Below, piece after piece: positions 1 to 14,001 of a DNA stretch of 64,000 bases. A program made the translations under genes and the position numbers. Where the stretch lies: assembly GCF_014805625.2 (NCBI RefSeq), contig NW_023998414.1, forward strand, positions 4,000,622 through 4,064,621, written 5' to 3'. The notes under the pieces are model-generated. The model searched no databases. It saw only the letters and a list, made by a program, of their open reading frames with translations, and was not told the origin of the DNA. This stretch comes from Glossina fuscipes. Taxonomy: Eukaryota > Arthropoda > Insecta > Diptera > Glossinidae. Position 1 is the stretch's first letter. Each line of letters begins with the position of its first letter.

Positions 1-170
1 ATAGACAATATAATGTATTTATGCGGACGGGAAAATCCTCACTAAAGCTAATATACAGTTGGTCGGACTGGCAGATGGAGAGAGGAACAGTGGCCAAGAT
101 TTTATGTACTTTATGGGGTTTTTGAAGTTTGTTCCTGCTCGTTATGAAGGTATTGAAAAATAAATTAAAT
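1..170. repeat. Fragment of a family-A-like dispersed repeat
   Basis: CTTTATGGGGTTTTTGAAG followed by CCTGCTCGTTATGAAGGTATTGAAAAA resembles 15318-15375 (TTTATGGGGCTTTTAAAGC...CTTATAAAGGTATTAAAAAA). Cut off by the window edge. Confidence 0.5.
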
Positions 171-2914
171 TTTTATACGCTATTGTATTAGGTAGGCGTA
201 GCCAATTTCTCCAAGTTTTGTGCAACCGCTATGGCGTAGTCAGTATGTGGAAAAAGTATGTTCAAATTCTTGTACAATTATCTAAAACGAGAAGGATTTT
301 CAAGAACTTGAGAGCTTTGTGACCCTTCATAGGCATTGGAAATGTTGGTGGTTGTGCGTGTGTGTCGGCAAAAGAAATTAAACTAGGAAAGGATAGGTAG
401 GAGAAAAATCACTACATAATCTTAAAACAAAGAAATGAAATGAAATTCGTACCCGTCTAAGAAAATAGTCTTTATATGACATAGGTTTACCACTGCATCA
501 CTTAAACAAAATAAAATTGTGTATTGGGCGATAAATTTTAAATACGCTTGACTTAAATATTTTTAAGTAACCCATAGTGACGGATGTGAGTTATTTAAAT
601 TGAATTTGAATAGATTTTATTGATTTCTCGCTTCATTAGTTCGTAGATAGTTTACTCATTTCGAGTGGTGGATGCTTATCGAAATATGATCATTACAATC
701 AATTTAATTTTCACAATCATTTCACGATTCATTGATATTATATGAAAATTGCAATACTCGTTTTAAGTGGTTTTACTTGTCTAAGACAAGTAGAGAAAAA
801 TGTATTATTATTTATGTACTTGATTTCCTTTTTCACATTTTCTTTTCTTTTCTTTTCTATTTTTTTTTTTTCCCCCTTTTTTTTTTTTTTTTTTTGTATA
901 AAATAACGTTACAATGATATAAAGAAAAAGAGAAAAAACCCTATGCGATAATTTAAGAATACTAACAGTATTCCTTTGCTGCATAAAGAAATTTTGAAAA
1001 ATTCATTCATATTCGTCCGAGAGTTCACTTTTCATTCTAATCGCTTGATAAAAGTCGCGCAACTCTCAGAAGCTTGTATTGGTTGGCTTATATTGTATCT
1101 AAGAAAGTCATCGAGAAAATACGAGGAATGTTATGTCCAATGGAATACTGCTATAATACGCCATTATCGCGTGGCTTTTCTCGCAAGATATCTCAATCAA
1201 TTCGCGTGTATAGCAAATAGAGGACTTGACTGGCTATCATCATTTCCGTTAATGATGAAAAAAAGCAAATTGGATAAGTGAAGTTCTCTAAGCGTTTGCC
1301 TGCAGTCTGTCAACCATGAATGTCCAACAGCGATTTAAGTCGTTGCGAGTTCACGCTACCTTTTGAACAAGCGATCCTACCGTTTTTGACAATCTCAAGG
1401 CTATTGGAATCGAAAACTGAAACTTGACTTAGGCGATGTTAACACTTTTCTGAACAACTAGGGAAAAATGTGTTTTAATAGAAAATAATTCACTTAACGG
1501 TCTTCAATATATTTTAAAAAATAATATTTTTGAATATCGATTATGCAGGGCGTTGATTAAAATCCTTGATGCAATTTATTTATGCATCTAAACTAGTTTT
1601 GCGTGAAATTCCTGTCACATAATTTTGCTAATATACTTTAAAGTTAAAGGTCGTACCAGTGTCTTGTGGACGACGTAGGGCTTCAATTACATAATAATAA
1701 AAATTATTGTGCTTACTTATCTATATATATATATCCTAAGATTCATCATTGCATAGCAATCGATTCCACTAGGCATACAAACGTGCTTGACCGAGTTCGT
1801 TCGATCGTCGAAGGTCACGACCCGCCTGACTTGGGTGAATTCTTTCCTTACAATAAATAAGTAACACATTTTGCTTTGATATTTTTATTAATCGTCTTAC
1901 TTACTGGATTTCATTCGAACTTACTTCCATGGATTTTTCGATCGGAAAGATGAAGAAGAACATGCATTCAACATTCAATTGTATCACTTTACTTTTCCAC
2001 GCAACACAATGCTCGATTTACTCAATCTTTTAAGAAGAAGAAGAAGAAAAAGAACAAAAAGATTATGATAAACCGAACAAGTAGAAAAATAAGCGGAAAT
2101 ACGTGTCTGCCTTAAGACGCATTTTGTATTAGTATCAAGCCAGATTCAAGATTGAATTGCCATAAACTTGAAAATCGATACATTTTTTTAAGTCATTCTA
2201 ACCTTTGGATATAATTGCTACTAAAACTTTGCTTTCTGCGATAAATTCAGTTCATTGACGCTGCTGGGACGAGGTAGTAACCTATAGTCTCTTAAAATTT
2301 CATTGAAATATTTCGCTGCCTAAGTGTATAAAATCGAATGGAATGCAAAAGTACCGATAAATTTTTTATACCATTACATACAATTCGTTAAATACGTGAA
2401 GAAACACAAAAACACACACAGCTGTGAAAGCAATCAATAAACATTAAATTGTGTTTCAATAAAGGAAAGACTTTATCCGATGGGTATCGAGTGAATTTTA
2501 AATAAACGTTATGCTCTCGTTTATATACTTAATAGCAATCAAATTATACAGAAATTTTCCATTTCATTTAAAAGTTCATAACAACTATCTGTTTATGTTA
2601 TGTGCTTCACGTATGTTCACGTATGCATAGTATTTATGCAAAAGTACTTATATGAATTAAAGTTAATTTTCAATCTCCATTTATTTTACGATTGTAATCA
2701 TACGACACTGTTTCTTTCTATTGTAATCTTTTATTATTGTTCTCGTCTGACATATAAAATGTTAATAGAAAATTGATATTTTTGCATATGATTTGCGAAA
2801 CAATTCTCACGGACGATTAATATTGAATGTTTTCGCAATCATTTCTATCATATGTTTGTCAATTGACGATAATGATAAACATATGTAACTAATTCAATTT
2901 AGTACAGTTAGGGT

Positions 2915-3080
2915 GTCCGTATCGTCCGTTCATTCACATCTTCCCGTCTTCCCGTCTTTTGTTAAATTCGCTTATTCGTATTTAAAAATATTTTACTACG
3001 GAACTGTCATTCTATCCATTTGTTAATATGTCCGTATGTCAATCTTTCCATATGTTAATCTGTCTCTATGTAATTTTTCT
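2915..3080. repeat. Degenerate TCCGT/TTCA pyrimidine-rich tract
   Basis: Repeated phrases GTCCGTATCGTCCGTTCATTC, TTCCCGTCTTCCCGTC and ATATGTCCGTATGTCAATC; same character as the larger tract at 35.4-36.0 kb. Confidence 0.5.
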
Positions 3081-5351
3081 CCAATGCGTCGATTGAATGA
3101 TACGCGTATCCGTTTCACAATCTAATCACAGGTCACAGCTTTTTAATGGGTTTCTTTGAACATATGTCTTTAGTCTTTTGTTCTCTATATGTCAATTATG
3201 TCTACTTAATGACACGTGGCCGTTGGCCTCCTACTTTCAAAATTGCTCATATATTGACATAGACGACGAATTACGACATAACAATATATAGCAAACGATT
3301 CCCGCACAATGACCCATAGTGTGTGTGGATAAGAAAAGTGAAAGTCATTCGACAAAATTGCAAAATTTCTAAAATTTTCTCTATTATTTATTTATGTGAA
3401 TAATTAATTGATAATTAAAATTTGATGCGAAATTTAACTAAAACATTTAAACGTTTCAAGTTGCTTAGCAACATAAATACAAGAAAAGAAAAAGAAAAAC
3501 AAAACCAGGCACTTTTTTAGGTGTGGGGCGTATAAAATTCGGTCAACAGGAGGTATGAGATATTTTTAATATCTCTCTCTCTGCTTCATCATTTCTGTTT
3601 TTATGAATTCGTAAAAATGTAATTTTCCTAATGCCGTTTGATAAATGCATGTAAAATAAGGAGAAGAAGATAAAAGTTATAATCGGCTTGAAGCGAATTT
3701 CTTGCATCCACAACTACTTCAAGCTGGAATAACAAAGCGAACGAATAAGCGAAAAGTGGAAAACATCTGAATATCTTTTAAGATTTATTTCTAATTAGAC
3801 AAAATTCTCCAAGACACCAATGCTGATAATAAAACTGCCTAAAACTAATATAGATCAGTAGGCGCCCGGGGAACTAATAGAATTACTTTGACACTGAGTA
3901 TTAAAACTGTCCACACGACTCTCCTTTTTTTGTGTAAATTTGTGTATATACATGTGTGTGTATGTGTGTATATGTATTAGCTACAAAATAATCATTTCGA
4001 TTTAAACTCCATCTCGTATTGCATCATATTGCATCGACTCAATATCGCATTTACGGTTTATTATTCTCAATTGCAGGCATTAAAAGGCTGATAATTTAAT
4101 GCACTTTGAGTTCATCTTTTTTTTGTTTGTTGGGTTTGGGTAAAATATAATAAAGGCGACTTTAAAGCTATGCTTAAATTTTCCTGCAACCATTCATATA
4201 TCTATAGGTTGCCACCTTTCTGCTTCAATGGCAAGTTTTTTTTTTTAGCTAAACTTGATGTTCATTAGTTCGCTTCTTTGTGGTGTCAACATTTTTTAAA
4301 TACGATATGGATATGTCTTCATTATTTAAAATGGTTTCTTTCTTCCATTCACATGTTTGCTCTTAAGTGCAAATGCACTAAATAATCCAGATACGAGGTT
4401 GGTTAGAAGAAAGCAAAAAGCTAATATGGATAAAATGTTTTTGCTTCTCAATAGCTTTCCTCTTAGCTTGAAACACTAAAAGTACTCTTAAGCCCGTTGC
4501 TGACGAAATACGGACGGGGGTAATTTAAGATAATGGTTTGTTTTTGGCAACGAATCGCACGTCGTGAATTGCTTTAAACTGAGCCGATGGTTGATTATAC
4601 CGTCTACCGTCAACCGGAATCAATGCGATTGAAGTGTACGATTTAGAAAAAGCGTCCAGAATTGCTCAATAGATTAAAAGTCGACCAACCACATAGTTTG
4701 GACTTTAATCTGTTCGACAGTTATTTCTTTCATATAATGGTGTAAAGCGTTGACTTCAAAAGACGCCTGTGAAAATCATTTGCTTCAGTTTCAGATGTGC
4801 TGTAGTGATACCATAATGCTTTCGCAAGGAGACTGACTACAATTTATCGATCAAAAAGTTACTTGTTTGGTTTAATAAAATTCATTTGAATTAAGTAATA
4901 ATTTGCTATGAGCTCTGCTCCTGCTATAATACATTGGGACGATGAATTTTTACTTTATGTGGCATGGTAGCCGGTGTTTTTGTTAATATATTACACTGAC
5001 TTGTATTTAAATTCAGTTTGCCATCTATTAAGCTTCTGCTTCAATTTTCCTCATCGCCTGGGTGGACGACAATGGAGAAACGCATTGCCAAATATTGAAA
5101 GAAAATTCTAAAGTTTTTAATACTTTTTCATAATTTCGTGCAATGGTCGAAAATGCCACATTTATGTGACATTTAAAGTTTTCCTCTTTAATATAATCTA
5201 CAATTTTTGTGTCTACTACTCTATGCTGGGCGCGTGGTGTGCTGGTCATTTTATTTGCTTTCCAGAGACTCTTTACAGTATTTTTCTTGTCAATTTTCTG
5301 TTGTTTACGTCCCTTACCCAGCCACCAAATTACATTTCCTCTTCGATTCAT

Positions 5352-5480
5352 CCGTTTGTCCTTCTCTCTCTCTCTCTCTCTCTCTGACTGTCTATTCATC
5401 TATTGATACGCTTTCAAGTCCTTATTCCGTTAGTCAGTCCGACTCTTTGCTCATACGTGCTCCCATTTATGACCTTGTTA
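5352..5480. repeat. (CT)n microsatellite followed by a degenerate TCCG/TCAG tract
   Basis: Eleven or so CT units at about 5362-5384, then CTGTCTATTCATCTATTGATACG and TTAGTCAGTCCGACTC. All six-frame open frames here derive from this low-complexity sequence. Confidence 0.7.
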
Positions 5481-6428
5481 ACCGTTTACCTTTGTAATCG
5501 TCGGCCTGTGCCGTTCACTTTGTGTGTCGAGATGAGGGTAACAAAATATAATTTATGTCGGCATTAGCGAAAAAAGGCAAGAATTTTCGATTGGCGCGCA
5601 CCATTCTATTCACTTTGTCCAGAAAGCTTTTCACAGCCATAATGAAGAAAAAATTCTTGCAGTAGTCTTGTGATAAGAGTTTAATAATAAAAAAAAATGT
5701 TTTGTTAAAAAAGAAAACGCGCTTAACAGCGAACAACTTTGATCGGATATCGAGAAAACGGCCCTCATTCATGTTTTCATATTCATTTTCGTTTTCTTTT
5801 CATTATTTCTTCTTTTTTTTTTTTTTCGTTTGAATTGATTTATTATTGAAGTCATTTGAAGGATGTTTCTTGCATTCCTTTCAGCAGTTTACTTACATTG
5901 AACGCGAATCAATCGTGCGAATGTTAGGGTCGAGCTTTATGCAAAAACAATGTCGTTAACTTCTCAGAACAACATTTGAAAAGCAATCATTTCAGGTATA
6001 TGTAAGTAATTGCATGAAGAGACGCTCAGCTCAGTTTATTCTTAATTCTAGGCCAATAGATTCGATGGTATCAATCAATTCAATAGAAAATGGTGACAGC
6101 AAACAGGTAACAGTATATACCTTGAAAATGTTTAAAGATTTGCAAATGTTTTAATAAACGCTCCACTCAAACATTAAGGCATATTAATATTGTTCACAGG
6201 TTCTGCTAACATTCATCACATCATTCATACACCATTTGTTGCGCATTAAGTTCAGTGAGCTGCATACAATGTCTAGGAGAGTTTAAGATTGAAGATCCTT
6301 TTGTTCTTTATGTTCTAGCGGTCGATTTAGATTCTTCTTCTAAATCAATCTAAGTTTGTCTGTCCGTTTGCCGTCCGACTGTACGTTGTATTCGATTCAT
6401 AGGCCGCGTTAGTAGTAGTAGGGCATTC

Positions 6429-6550
6429 AGTGGTGTGTCGATGTGCACTATAGTGCTTTTGCTTGTATTTGTTAATAAATGAATTAATAACGATTACAAA
6501 AGGATTGAATGAATTAGTGTAACATTATCGTTCGATAATGCGTAGATACG
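6429..6550 (+). promoter_or_regulatory. Possible untranslated first exon with initiator motif
   Basis: ATTCAGTGG at 6426-6433 fits the fly initiator TCAGT. About 120 bases on, GATACG|GTAAGT gives a near-perfect donor at 6551. There is no open frame of note. If real it would be a non-coding first exon of a + strand gene, possibly the Ser/Arg-rich gene whose 41874 exon begins at an acceptor. Both signals are short and could be chance. Confidence 0.2.
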
Positions 6551-7572
6551 GTAAGTTCTTCTGCATTAAGCGCTTAAACCGATAACTTAAAGTGCGATTA
6601 TTGCGCAATGCTGAGCAGTGACATTGTATAATGCGAATTTATAAAACTATTGGTGTGTTGGCAGGTGAGAGTGCTTTCGGTGTTCTGTAAATTGTACGTT
6701 GCGTCTAATTTAATCTTGCAACGAATAAGATGAAAACAAAAAACGAGATAATTAAGTCATAGGGAAATAAAAAAAAAAAAAGTGAAAAAAGACGCTGGGC
6801 GCTTGTTTCCTCTCTGTAGACTTTTCCCCGTCATTTTTTTTGCGTTCAACAATTTGTTGTTTTCGTATACTAAATCGTTGCTGTTAATGTGTTTTCCTGT
6901 GGTGTGCGTGTTTATTAAATTTAACACGATTACATTATAAATGTGATGTTGTTTGTTTAAATGCATTAGTGTTAATGTATGTTATATAGTTTGTGTATGC
7001 TTTTAATATATATATCGTTTTTATACATTTACCCTTAGAGAGTAAGTAATTCTTTTTTATTTCCCTCGCAGCACCCGAGAAATCAACTAGGAAGGCTGCA
7101 TGAAAAATTAAAATATTCCAAATGAAGCAAATATAAAACTGAAATTGGCTTAGCTCGCTATTCAGTGGCATAAAATACGCAGCGAGACTATAAAAAACTT
7201 CTTACCGTATATGTGGCCGGAACTTTTATATACACAGCTTTTTTTCATTGTTGATAGGAACGAAAAACACTGGGTGCTTCCACTCTTTCCCTTCAATTTA
7301 CCGCAGAATTACACCCAGGCGTTGCCATAAGTGACGAGAGCATACACAATTTGGTCGAATATATGCAATACTCAAACAAAGTTTGAGGTAGAGACTTCAT
7401 TCGTAATACGGATCGATTCAGAGACTTTGTATGAGCCCTTCTAAACAAGGACTCGATCGGGATTATTATTACGTTTACCCTCCGTTTTCATATTTCATAA
7501 ACTCCCCACAAAAATGGTTGAGTAAAGATACTAAATTGATATGAAAAATATGGGTCGGGTGGTGCAATATAC

Positions 7573-7685
7573 CCTTTTCACGATAGAAAGTCTAACTTTT
7601 GATATTTTCTAATGGACAATGGCCCATAAGAGTATCAAAGTTGGACTTTGTAGCGTTGGTTTTTGGATGTCATCCCGTGAAAAGG
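7573..7685. repeat. Imperfect inverted repeat (foldback hairpin, 113 bases)
   Basis: CCTTTTCACG at 7573-7582 is the exact reverse complement of CGTGAAAAGG at 7676-7685. The inner arms continue to pair: AAAGTCTAACTTTTGATA against TATCAAAGTTGGACTTT with few mismatches. The loop (about 35 bases) lies in the middle. It could be a small foldback element, a MITE remnant or, if transcribed, a hairpin RNA precursor. No target-site duplication was identified with confidence. Confidence 0.6.
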
Positions 7686-10363
7686 TTCGCAGGAAAAGTA
7701 GCCCTTTATGTGGCAGAAGAATCTAATTTTTAATATATGCAATACTTTTTGACGAAAATAGGTGAAAATTGGAAAAAGTTCCCGACTGGGCAGCGTAAAT
7801 TCTTGTATAAGGGCTAAAGCTTTTGCAGGGAAGAAAGATGTATTTTTGATAGTTTATCATGAAATTAAAAGTAAACTTGTTGTACAGTGCTTAGCGGGCG
7901 ACCTAGTCCGACTGTAATCCTCTTACTGCTTTACCTTCTGTTGTGGTTTTGCCTTTTGAAAGATGATAATCTTTAATTCCAAGAGGAATTCTGCTTCTTT
8001 TTTTTTTTTAGAAAGATATAGCCAAGGTTATGGAATTTCTGCAGCTGCCAAATAAATCTGAATACATCAAATGTGAAGCATGAAGTATGCTATGTATGCT
8101 ATGCCGAAATACTATTACAATGTTCAGCGCTCTCTGTTCAGAAATGTTGTAACTTTCAAATGCTTTTGAATTTTCTTTTTAAATAACGGACTACAGAGGA
8201 GCACATTGTCAAATTGTAACCTATGGGTTGAACACGCAGGCAAATCTGCAAGTAAGTGACCTCGCTAGGAGATAGGGATCAAGCATTCATTACATTTTTT
8301 CGCAGGGATACGAGTCAGAAAATGCAAAAGAATGCAGTGAAAAAATAATCGATCGTTTGAGATTGAAAATAAAAAGGCGATGAGAGAGAAAACCAGTCAG
8401 TGAGTTGTGGACTGATATTTGTTTGCTTAAGACTGCCAATATATATTGAAATTTTAGAAAATATAGTAAGTAACAATCAGGTTTTATAATAAATTACTAA
8501 CACCTTCTCAGCAATAAGTGCTTGTACAAAAACATCGATATGTGTTTGAACATTAACTGTAAATAAAACATTGTATAATGCAAAAAAGGAAAAAAATAAT
8601 AAATAAAAATATAAAATTGTATGAGTGTGGCTGTGTGTGTGTGTGTGATTTCGGGCCGTATTCCCTAATCGTATATTGACATGACTTTAAATGGGGACAA
8701 TGTGGGTGTAAGTGTCGCTCGAACTGGAACCACTCGTTCGGAAGCGAAAATATGACGACAGTCGTGCAGTGCATGGTGGCTAATAGAAATTGCGGAATCA
8801 CTTCACGTGTAGCCTAAATCGCTCGATCGCAATGGTTCACTATTAGTATTCTATACTAAGTAAATTTATTAATTCGATCGTTTCACTATACTTCGGTCCT
8901 TGACTGACTGCGTAGCCAATCTAAGGGAAAGGTTAAAAAGATTTTTGCAGAATAAATACTGATTCAATTGCGGCCTTCAACAACCAAATTGGCATAAGAA
9001 AAGTGTCGATTATTTATTCTTTTCCCGATAACGATCGTAATTCTATGAGATGTAAGAGGTGGCATCGTCTAGCTAGGACTTACTTTCAAAACTACACAAA
9101 AACTAAGCAACTTTATCAGGGATGTGGCCATAAAGATTTTAGGTCGCACTTCTCTAGAATATCAGCTATTCTAGAATTCACGCTCTATATGGATCTGGTT
9201 TTATAATATCCGAACGTATTGTTTGCAGTCGCAATTGCGTTTTAGTCGAAATACTTAACGGTCGACCTGGGAGACAAATGCATAGATTAAGAGGTCCTAA
9301 CCAGACGTGCGAGGCCGTTTGAAGAATGTACTACTGTGTGCTGCGTGTGTAATGCTGGTGCCATATAAGGGGATTGAAGAACTTGATTTAATTTTTCAAA
9401 ATATTTTTTTAAAAGTTTGAAATTTAATTTTAACCTTTTTATTTTATTATTTTATGCCTTGCAAAATGTTGTAATTATGTAGCTAAGATAGGTAAGGGTC
9501 AAGTTAGATGTGGCACCAATTGGAGGGGATGAGCAGTAAACGTGCACCGGACAGACAAATACTTGGCGAACAGGGTAACAACACGTGTTTCTTCTTCAAT
9601 TATCTTCCATCTTAGCAGTGTATGTTGAGATGAGATGGGTCAGAGTAAAGATTAATACGCGCTCCGACGTGCTATGAACATTAAATCAACTCAGAAAAAA
9701 GTAATGGCTATTGCGTAGTACCGCACAAGTTCTACAACAATTGGTATACGGTAGAATAACCGAATTACGATAATCCGCAAATTCGTTCATCAAGCATTGC
9801 AAAACTATACGAGCGAGGAGATGAATTGCTTAACCAACCAACATATTCTTCAGATTTTATCTTGCTATCTATTTGTAACCCGCAAGCAACATATTTCGTC
9901 GAATGAAGAACGAAATGAAAAACGAAATTTAATTTCATGAAAGGGTTTGTGTTTTTCTTATTGCATATCCCGTTCTCTGGTATGTTGGTACTCTGCAGAC
10001 ATGCAATGTACACGATGAACATTTTCATAGTATGTTCAATAAATTCACAATCGTATTCCAATTTAATTTAATTAGGTTAGATCAACTAGATGATTATGAT
10101 TATGCATTAGTGAGTATGCGTAGGTTGTCTAAATATGCTCATAATGAAAGACGTGTACTTATCTCACATTATAAATAAAAATAAAATGTAAATATGCTTG
10201 ACGATAAGGGTAAGGGCATCTTTAACGTAATTCCGGACATTCGATTACCTTTTTTCTTTTTTTTTTTGCTTTAAGCTCTGAAGTTAATTAATTTTAAAAT
10301 ATGCAGCATATCAAATAAAATGCAGATTATTTAACGAATACGTTTTACATATGTTTGCGCAAA

Positions 10364-10371
<8 letters not shown>

Positions 10372-10401
<30 letters not shown>
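10372..10401. repeat. (AT)15 microsatellite
   Basis: Perfect alternating run preceded by poly-A and followed by GTATATATG variants to about 10435. Confidence 0.95.
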
Positions 10402-10409
<8 letters not shown>

Positions 10410-13400
10410 GTTGCATATATGTTGCGTATATATTATCTCTTCCGAGCAATGTTTTCATGAAACACTTTTCTCACGAAACAATGCTTGCAAAGTTTATTTA
10501 TCTCTTGTAAAGCCAAAGCAGTAAAGGGCAGTTAATTAAACCACAGCTACGCCTGTAACGCATGTGCGGATAGACCGACATATACTTTGCTTACAATTAC
10601 GAGCGAGAGTACAACACCTTTTAAGGGCATACATTTTTTATTTTTTAAATATTTATCTCTCGTTACTGTTTGTATTTACGGTTAAAGAAGAGGAAGAAAT
10701 CTTTTTTTTTTATTTTTTTTATTTTCAAATATCTGCAAATTCTATCCGTTCTTTAATAAGTAAAGTGAAAGGGAAAGTGATTCTCAATACATGTGTGTAT
10801 GCGTATAATACATATCTCATATATGTGTAAACCAATTATGTAATGCTATTATCTGTACATCTCTTTCTGATGGAATAAGCAAAACATAAATTGAGGAAAC
10901 ATCAAAGATAGTCTCTTTATATTTAATTTAGGAAACATGGAAACATTGTTTTTTTGCATTCATATCAACTCAATCCTCTTTCCACTCACATCGGCGAAAA
11001 AGTTATCGACGTATTTATATAAATTGGATTTAAATTTCGCAACCACTTACTCGTCTCTTGAACAAAAGCTAGCTACGCAACGATACCTAAATGATGCAAT
11101 TTGCGATGAAGGGCATGTAATGCAATGTACACGATGTAACATGATTTTGATACCTTATAGATTGTAAGATGCAGGCTGAAGAAGAGAAAGCATTCGAAAA
11201 TAAGCAAAATAAGCGAAATAGAAGAATAGGGGGGTGTGTGGGAGAGATATTAAAAAAATTTTACATATCGGTATGTGAGAAGACAGTGCCAAACAAGTGG
11301 AAGGATAGAGCCAGGCGTGGAATAGAGAAACCAGAAATAATATTAAAATTGAAAGTAACAGTTATACGGAAGAAAATATGAATTAATAGAGAACTAGGTA
11401 TAGAGATATACGAAATAACGAAGAGAGTATATCGGCGAATAAGAATAATAAGGAAAAATATTGAAGGCAGGGATAGATTGGATGGTGTACTTTAAAAAAA
11501 AAAAAAAAGAAAAAAAAGATGATGCATACATAACCCGGTAGATAAATAAGGGTTAAGGGCTAAATGAGGGACAGCCATAGAACGCTAAGGAAATGTGAAA
11601 CTCATCATTAATTCAGTTGCACAAGAATTTCAATTTATAAATAATTTTGAGTAAAAGTCTTATATAACGATTCGGCAAAGAAGTTAAAATTTAATTAGCG
11701 CTAAATTTCTCCAAAATGCAAGTGAAAAAAAAAAACAATACAACGATCCAAATTTTAACCACCACAACAAAATGTACAATGCTCTACACGTATGCGTGAT
11801 ACTTCATCATCTTTATCATGCTTACCATGCTGTTATTCCTATGAACTCCGTTGAACTTTTCTAAATTAATTACGGTAAAAATGAAGTAAAAAACGTTCTC
11901 GATAAAGGTTTAACTTACATTATTATCTGCGCTTCTTTTTGTGCATTTATTTTCCAATAAAGAGACTGAGGTAACTTACTTTTATATGACAGCATGAAAG
12001 TTATGGCCTAAGATCCTTAAGTAACATCATCTCTTCGAAAACTATAAACTACGTAATGTTGTTCAATGCAGAAAACCTCGTGTTTGTCCAATCATTCATG
12101 AATTCGCTTTCGGACTTCCGCTTTCCCTGACTGTCTTAAATAATTCGAAAAACGAGCTCACAAGTTTAATTTTACATTTAATCAGCAATCAACGCGAACA
12201 TCTGTTGTTTGTTGTTGCTTTTGTTTTTTTCTTTTTTTTTTTTGAGGTTTCGTAAGTTGATGTTAACTGAAACTTGAAATTCGCCGAATTAAAAATCACT
12301 TATACGACATGAGTAGCCACAATTTATTTACCATTGAACACTAATACCATCTGGTTCGATTTGTCTGCTTACCCCATACATAAAACACCCTAACTTTATT
12401 ATCAACTTATTTAATGTGATAGTTTATTAATTCAAAAAAAAAAAAAAAAACAAAAAAAGAAAATCACAATCAATATGAAACGAAAGGAGAAACGGTCGTT
12501 TCAATCCGCTCGACAAAATCGGATAATAAAATCAATATGTCTTTCGCTATATTATATAATTATAAATATATATGAATATATTTTAACATATATAAATTAT
12601 AACGCTATTGAAAGCGTTAATTTGTAACAAATTTATGCAACGCAAATTTAAAATTTCTTCTGTTAGGTTGTTCAGAAAGTCATTTCGTTTTTTTTTTTTT
12701 TTTTCATTAAAATTTCTATAATGAATGTCTATTAGGATAAATGTAATCCCGCAGTGATCTCGCGAACGATTACTTGTCAGTTTGCATCTGTTAATCCTTT
12801 TTACCATTGTCTGTCAGTCAGTTTCAATTGATATTCTCGCACGTGGTACATCTTCAATAACAAAATTGGAGGAATGAAACCATTTTGGTCATTTGGTGTT
12901 TTGTCAATACATCTTCTTCGTATACAATCAATCAATTTTCTTTTGCTTGAATACCATTTTTACTTTACCGATAGTCAGAAACTAAAACTATGCCGATTTT
13001 TGCTAATTTTGTCTTTCCATAGCTAATAATGCACAAAACAAGAACTATTCCTCAGAGTCAATCAAATCTTTTCAAAAACAAACCTATGACTATGTTAGAC
13101 GTTCAATGCGGCTAAAGTGTAAACTTGGCTTGGTGAAAAAATACTATTAAATCCATTGTTAAGAGAAAACGAGATGAGTTATTAAACAACCTCACGAAAG
13201 AAAGAATTGCTTGTTGATTTTTTTTTTTTTTTTTTTTTTTAAGGGAAAGTGTTATTTTGCCTGGGAGAATATAACAAACTGTGACTTTTCAATGCGACTT
13301 ATCATACCGCTAAAGTGTATAGAACATTGTTTTTGACAGGTCTTTGTATAAATCGATCTCTGCATAAAAGAAAGAGAAGAAAAAAAAAAACACTTCACAC

Positions 13401-13765
13401 ACGAAAACTTACCTTTCCTACTTAATTCGAAAGGAAAATGCTGTTGAATTGCGGAGAATAACGAATAATGGACACGCTATAAGACAAGAAATTCGTATTG
13501 ATAGGAATTGATGGAACTAAGCCGTGAAACAACTGTCGAATCAAAAATCATGACTCTTGGTGGATAGACAGTCTAGTCTCCTTCTCCTTACTTAGGTAGC
13601 ACATCTTTAAGGTCCTACGTGTTGACTTATCACATGCACGGTTTGAATTTGAATGGATTTATTAGTTCACACTGTTATCGCGTAGTTTCGATGCTTTTTT
13701 GCGAGTTCTGTAGTATTCGTAGTAGTTTTTCAAAGATAGGAAAGGAAAATTGTCTTTAAATCGAA

Positions 13766-13906
13766 TCAGTTGTCGTCTTGTATCAGTGGTTCAGTGTTCT
13801 TTGGCTGATTTCATTTCTCTTCATTTCTTAACTAACTGTAACGCCATAGATCTATTATCGAGTTACAAAGATACGTTTGCTAGCGCAAAATGAAATTCCA
13901 ACCTAA
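13766..13906 (+). promoter_or_regulatory. Possible first exon with clustered initiator motifs, short upstream ATG and strong donor
   Basis: Three TCAGT initiator-like motifs lie at 13766, 13783 and 13791. An ATG at 13890 with good context (GCAAAATG) opens M-K-F-Q-P and meets AA|GTGAGT at 13907. If spliced to the 41874 exon the ATG would read only 11 codons to a TGA before the main start, that is an upstream open reading frame. If spliced elsewhere it could be a real start exon. Tandem TCAGT motifs plus a strong donor make this the best promoter candidate in the left half, but it is unproven. Confidence 0.25.
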
Positions 13907-14001
13907 GTGAGTATATAAGTCAATTAGACGGCGGCAAAGGCGGCACAAATTCCTTAATCATCATTTCCTACCAACAAAAAAATGTAAATTTTTAAGTTTA
14001 G

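Larger units (their letters stand above)
171..6428. other. Gene-free A+T-rich stretch
   Basis: No supported gene. It contains a T-rich tract (about 841-896), a purine-rich (AAG)n patch near 2031-2062, the degenerate tracts listed separately and scattered short frames. The 101-codon frame at 976-1281 and the 123-codon - frame at 5028-5399 lack splice context or recognisable motifs. Confidence 0.6.
6551..13765. other. Gene-free A+T-rich stretch
   Basis: Holds the foldback hairpin at 7573-7685, the (AT)15 at 10372 and a purine-rich zone at about 11169-11530 (GAAATA, GAGAGA, AATAAG phrases) that produces a spurious 70-codon frame. No exon with paired splice signals was recognised. Confidence 0.55.

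Noticed and set aside
5028..5399. 123-codon - strand frame with RERERE start
   Set aside because: The Arg-Glu run is the (CT)n microsatellite and the rest has no family signal.
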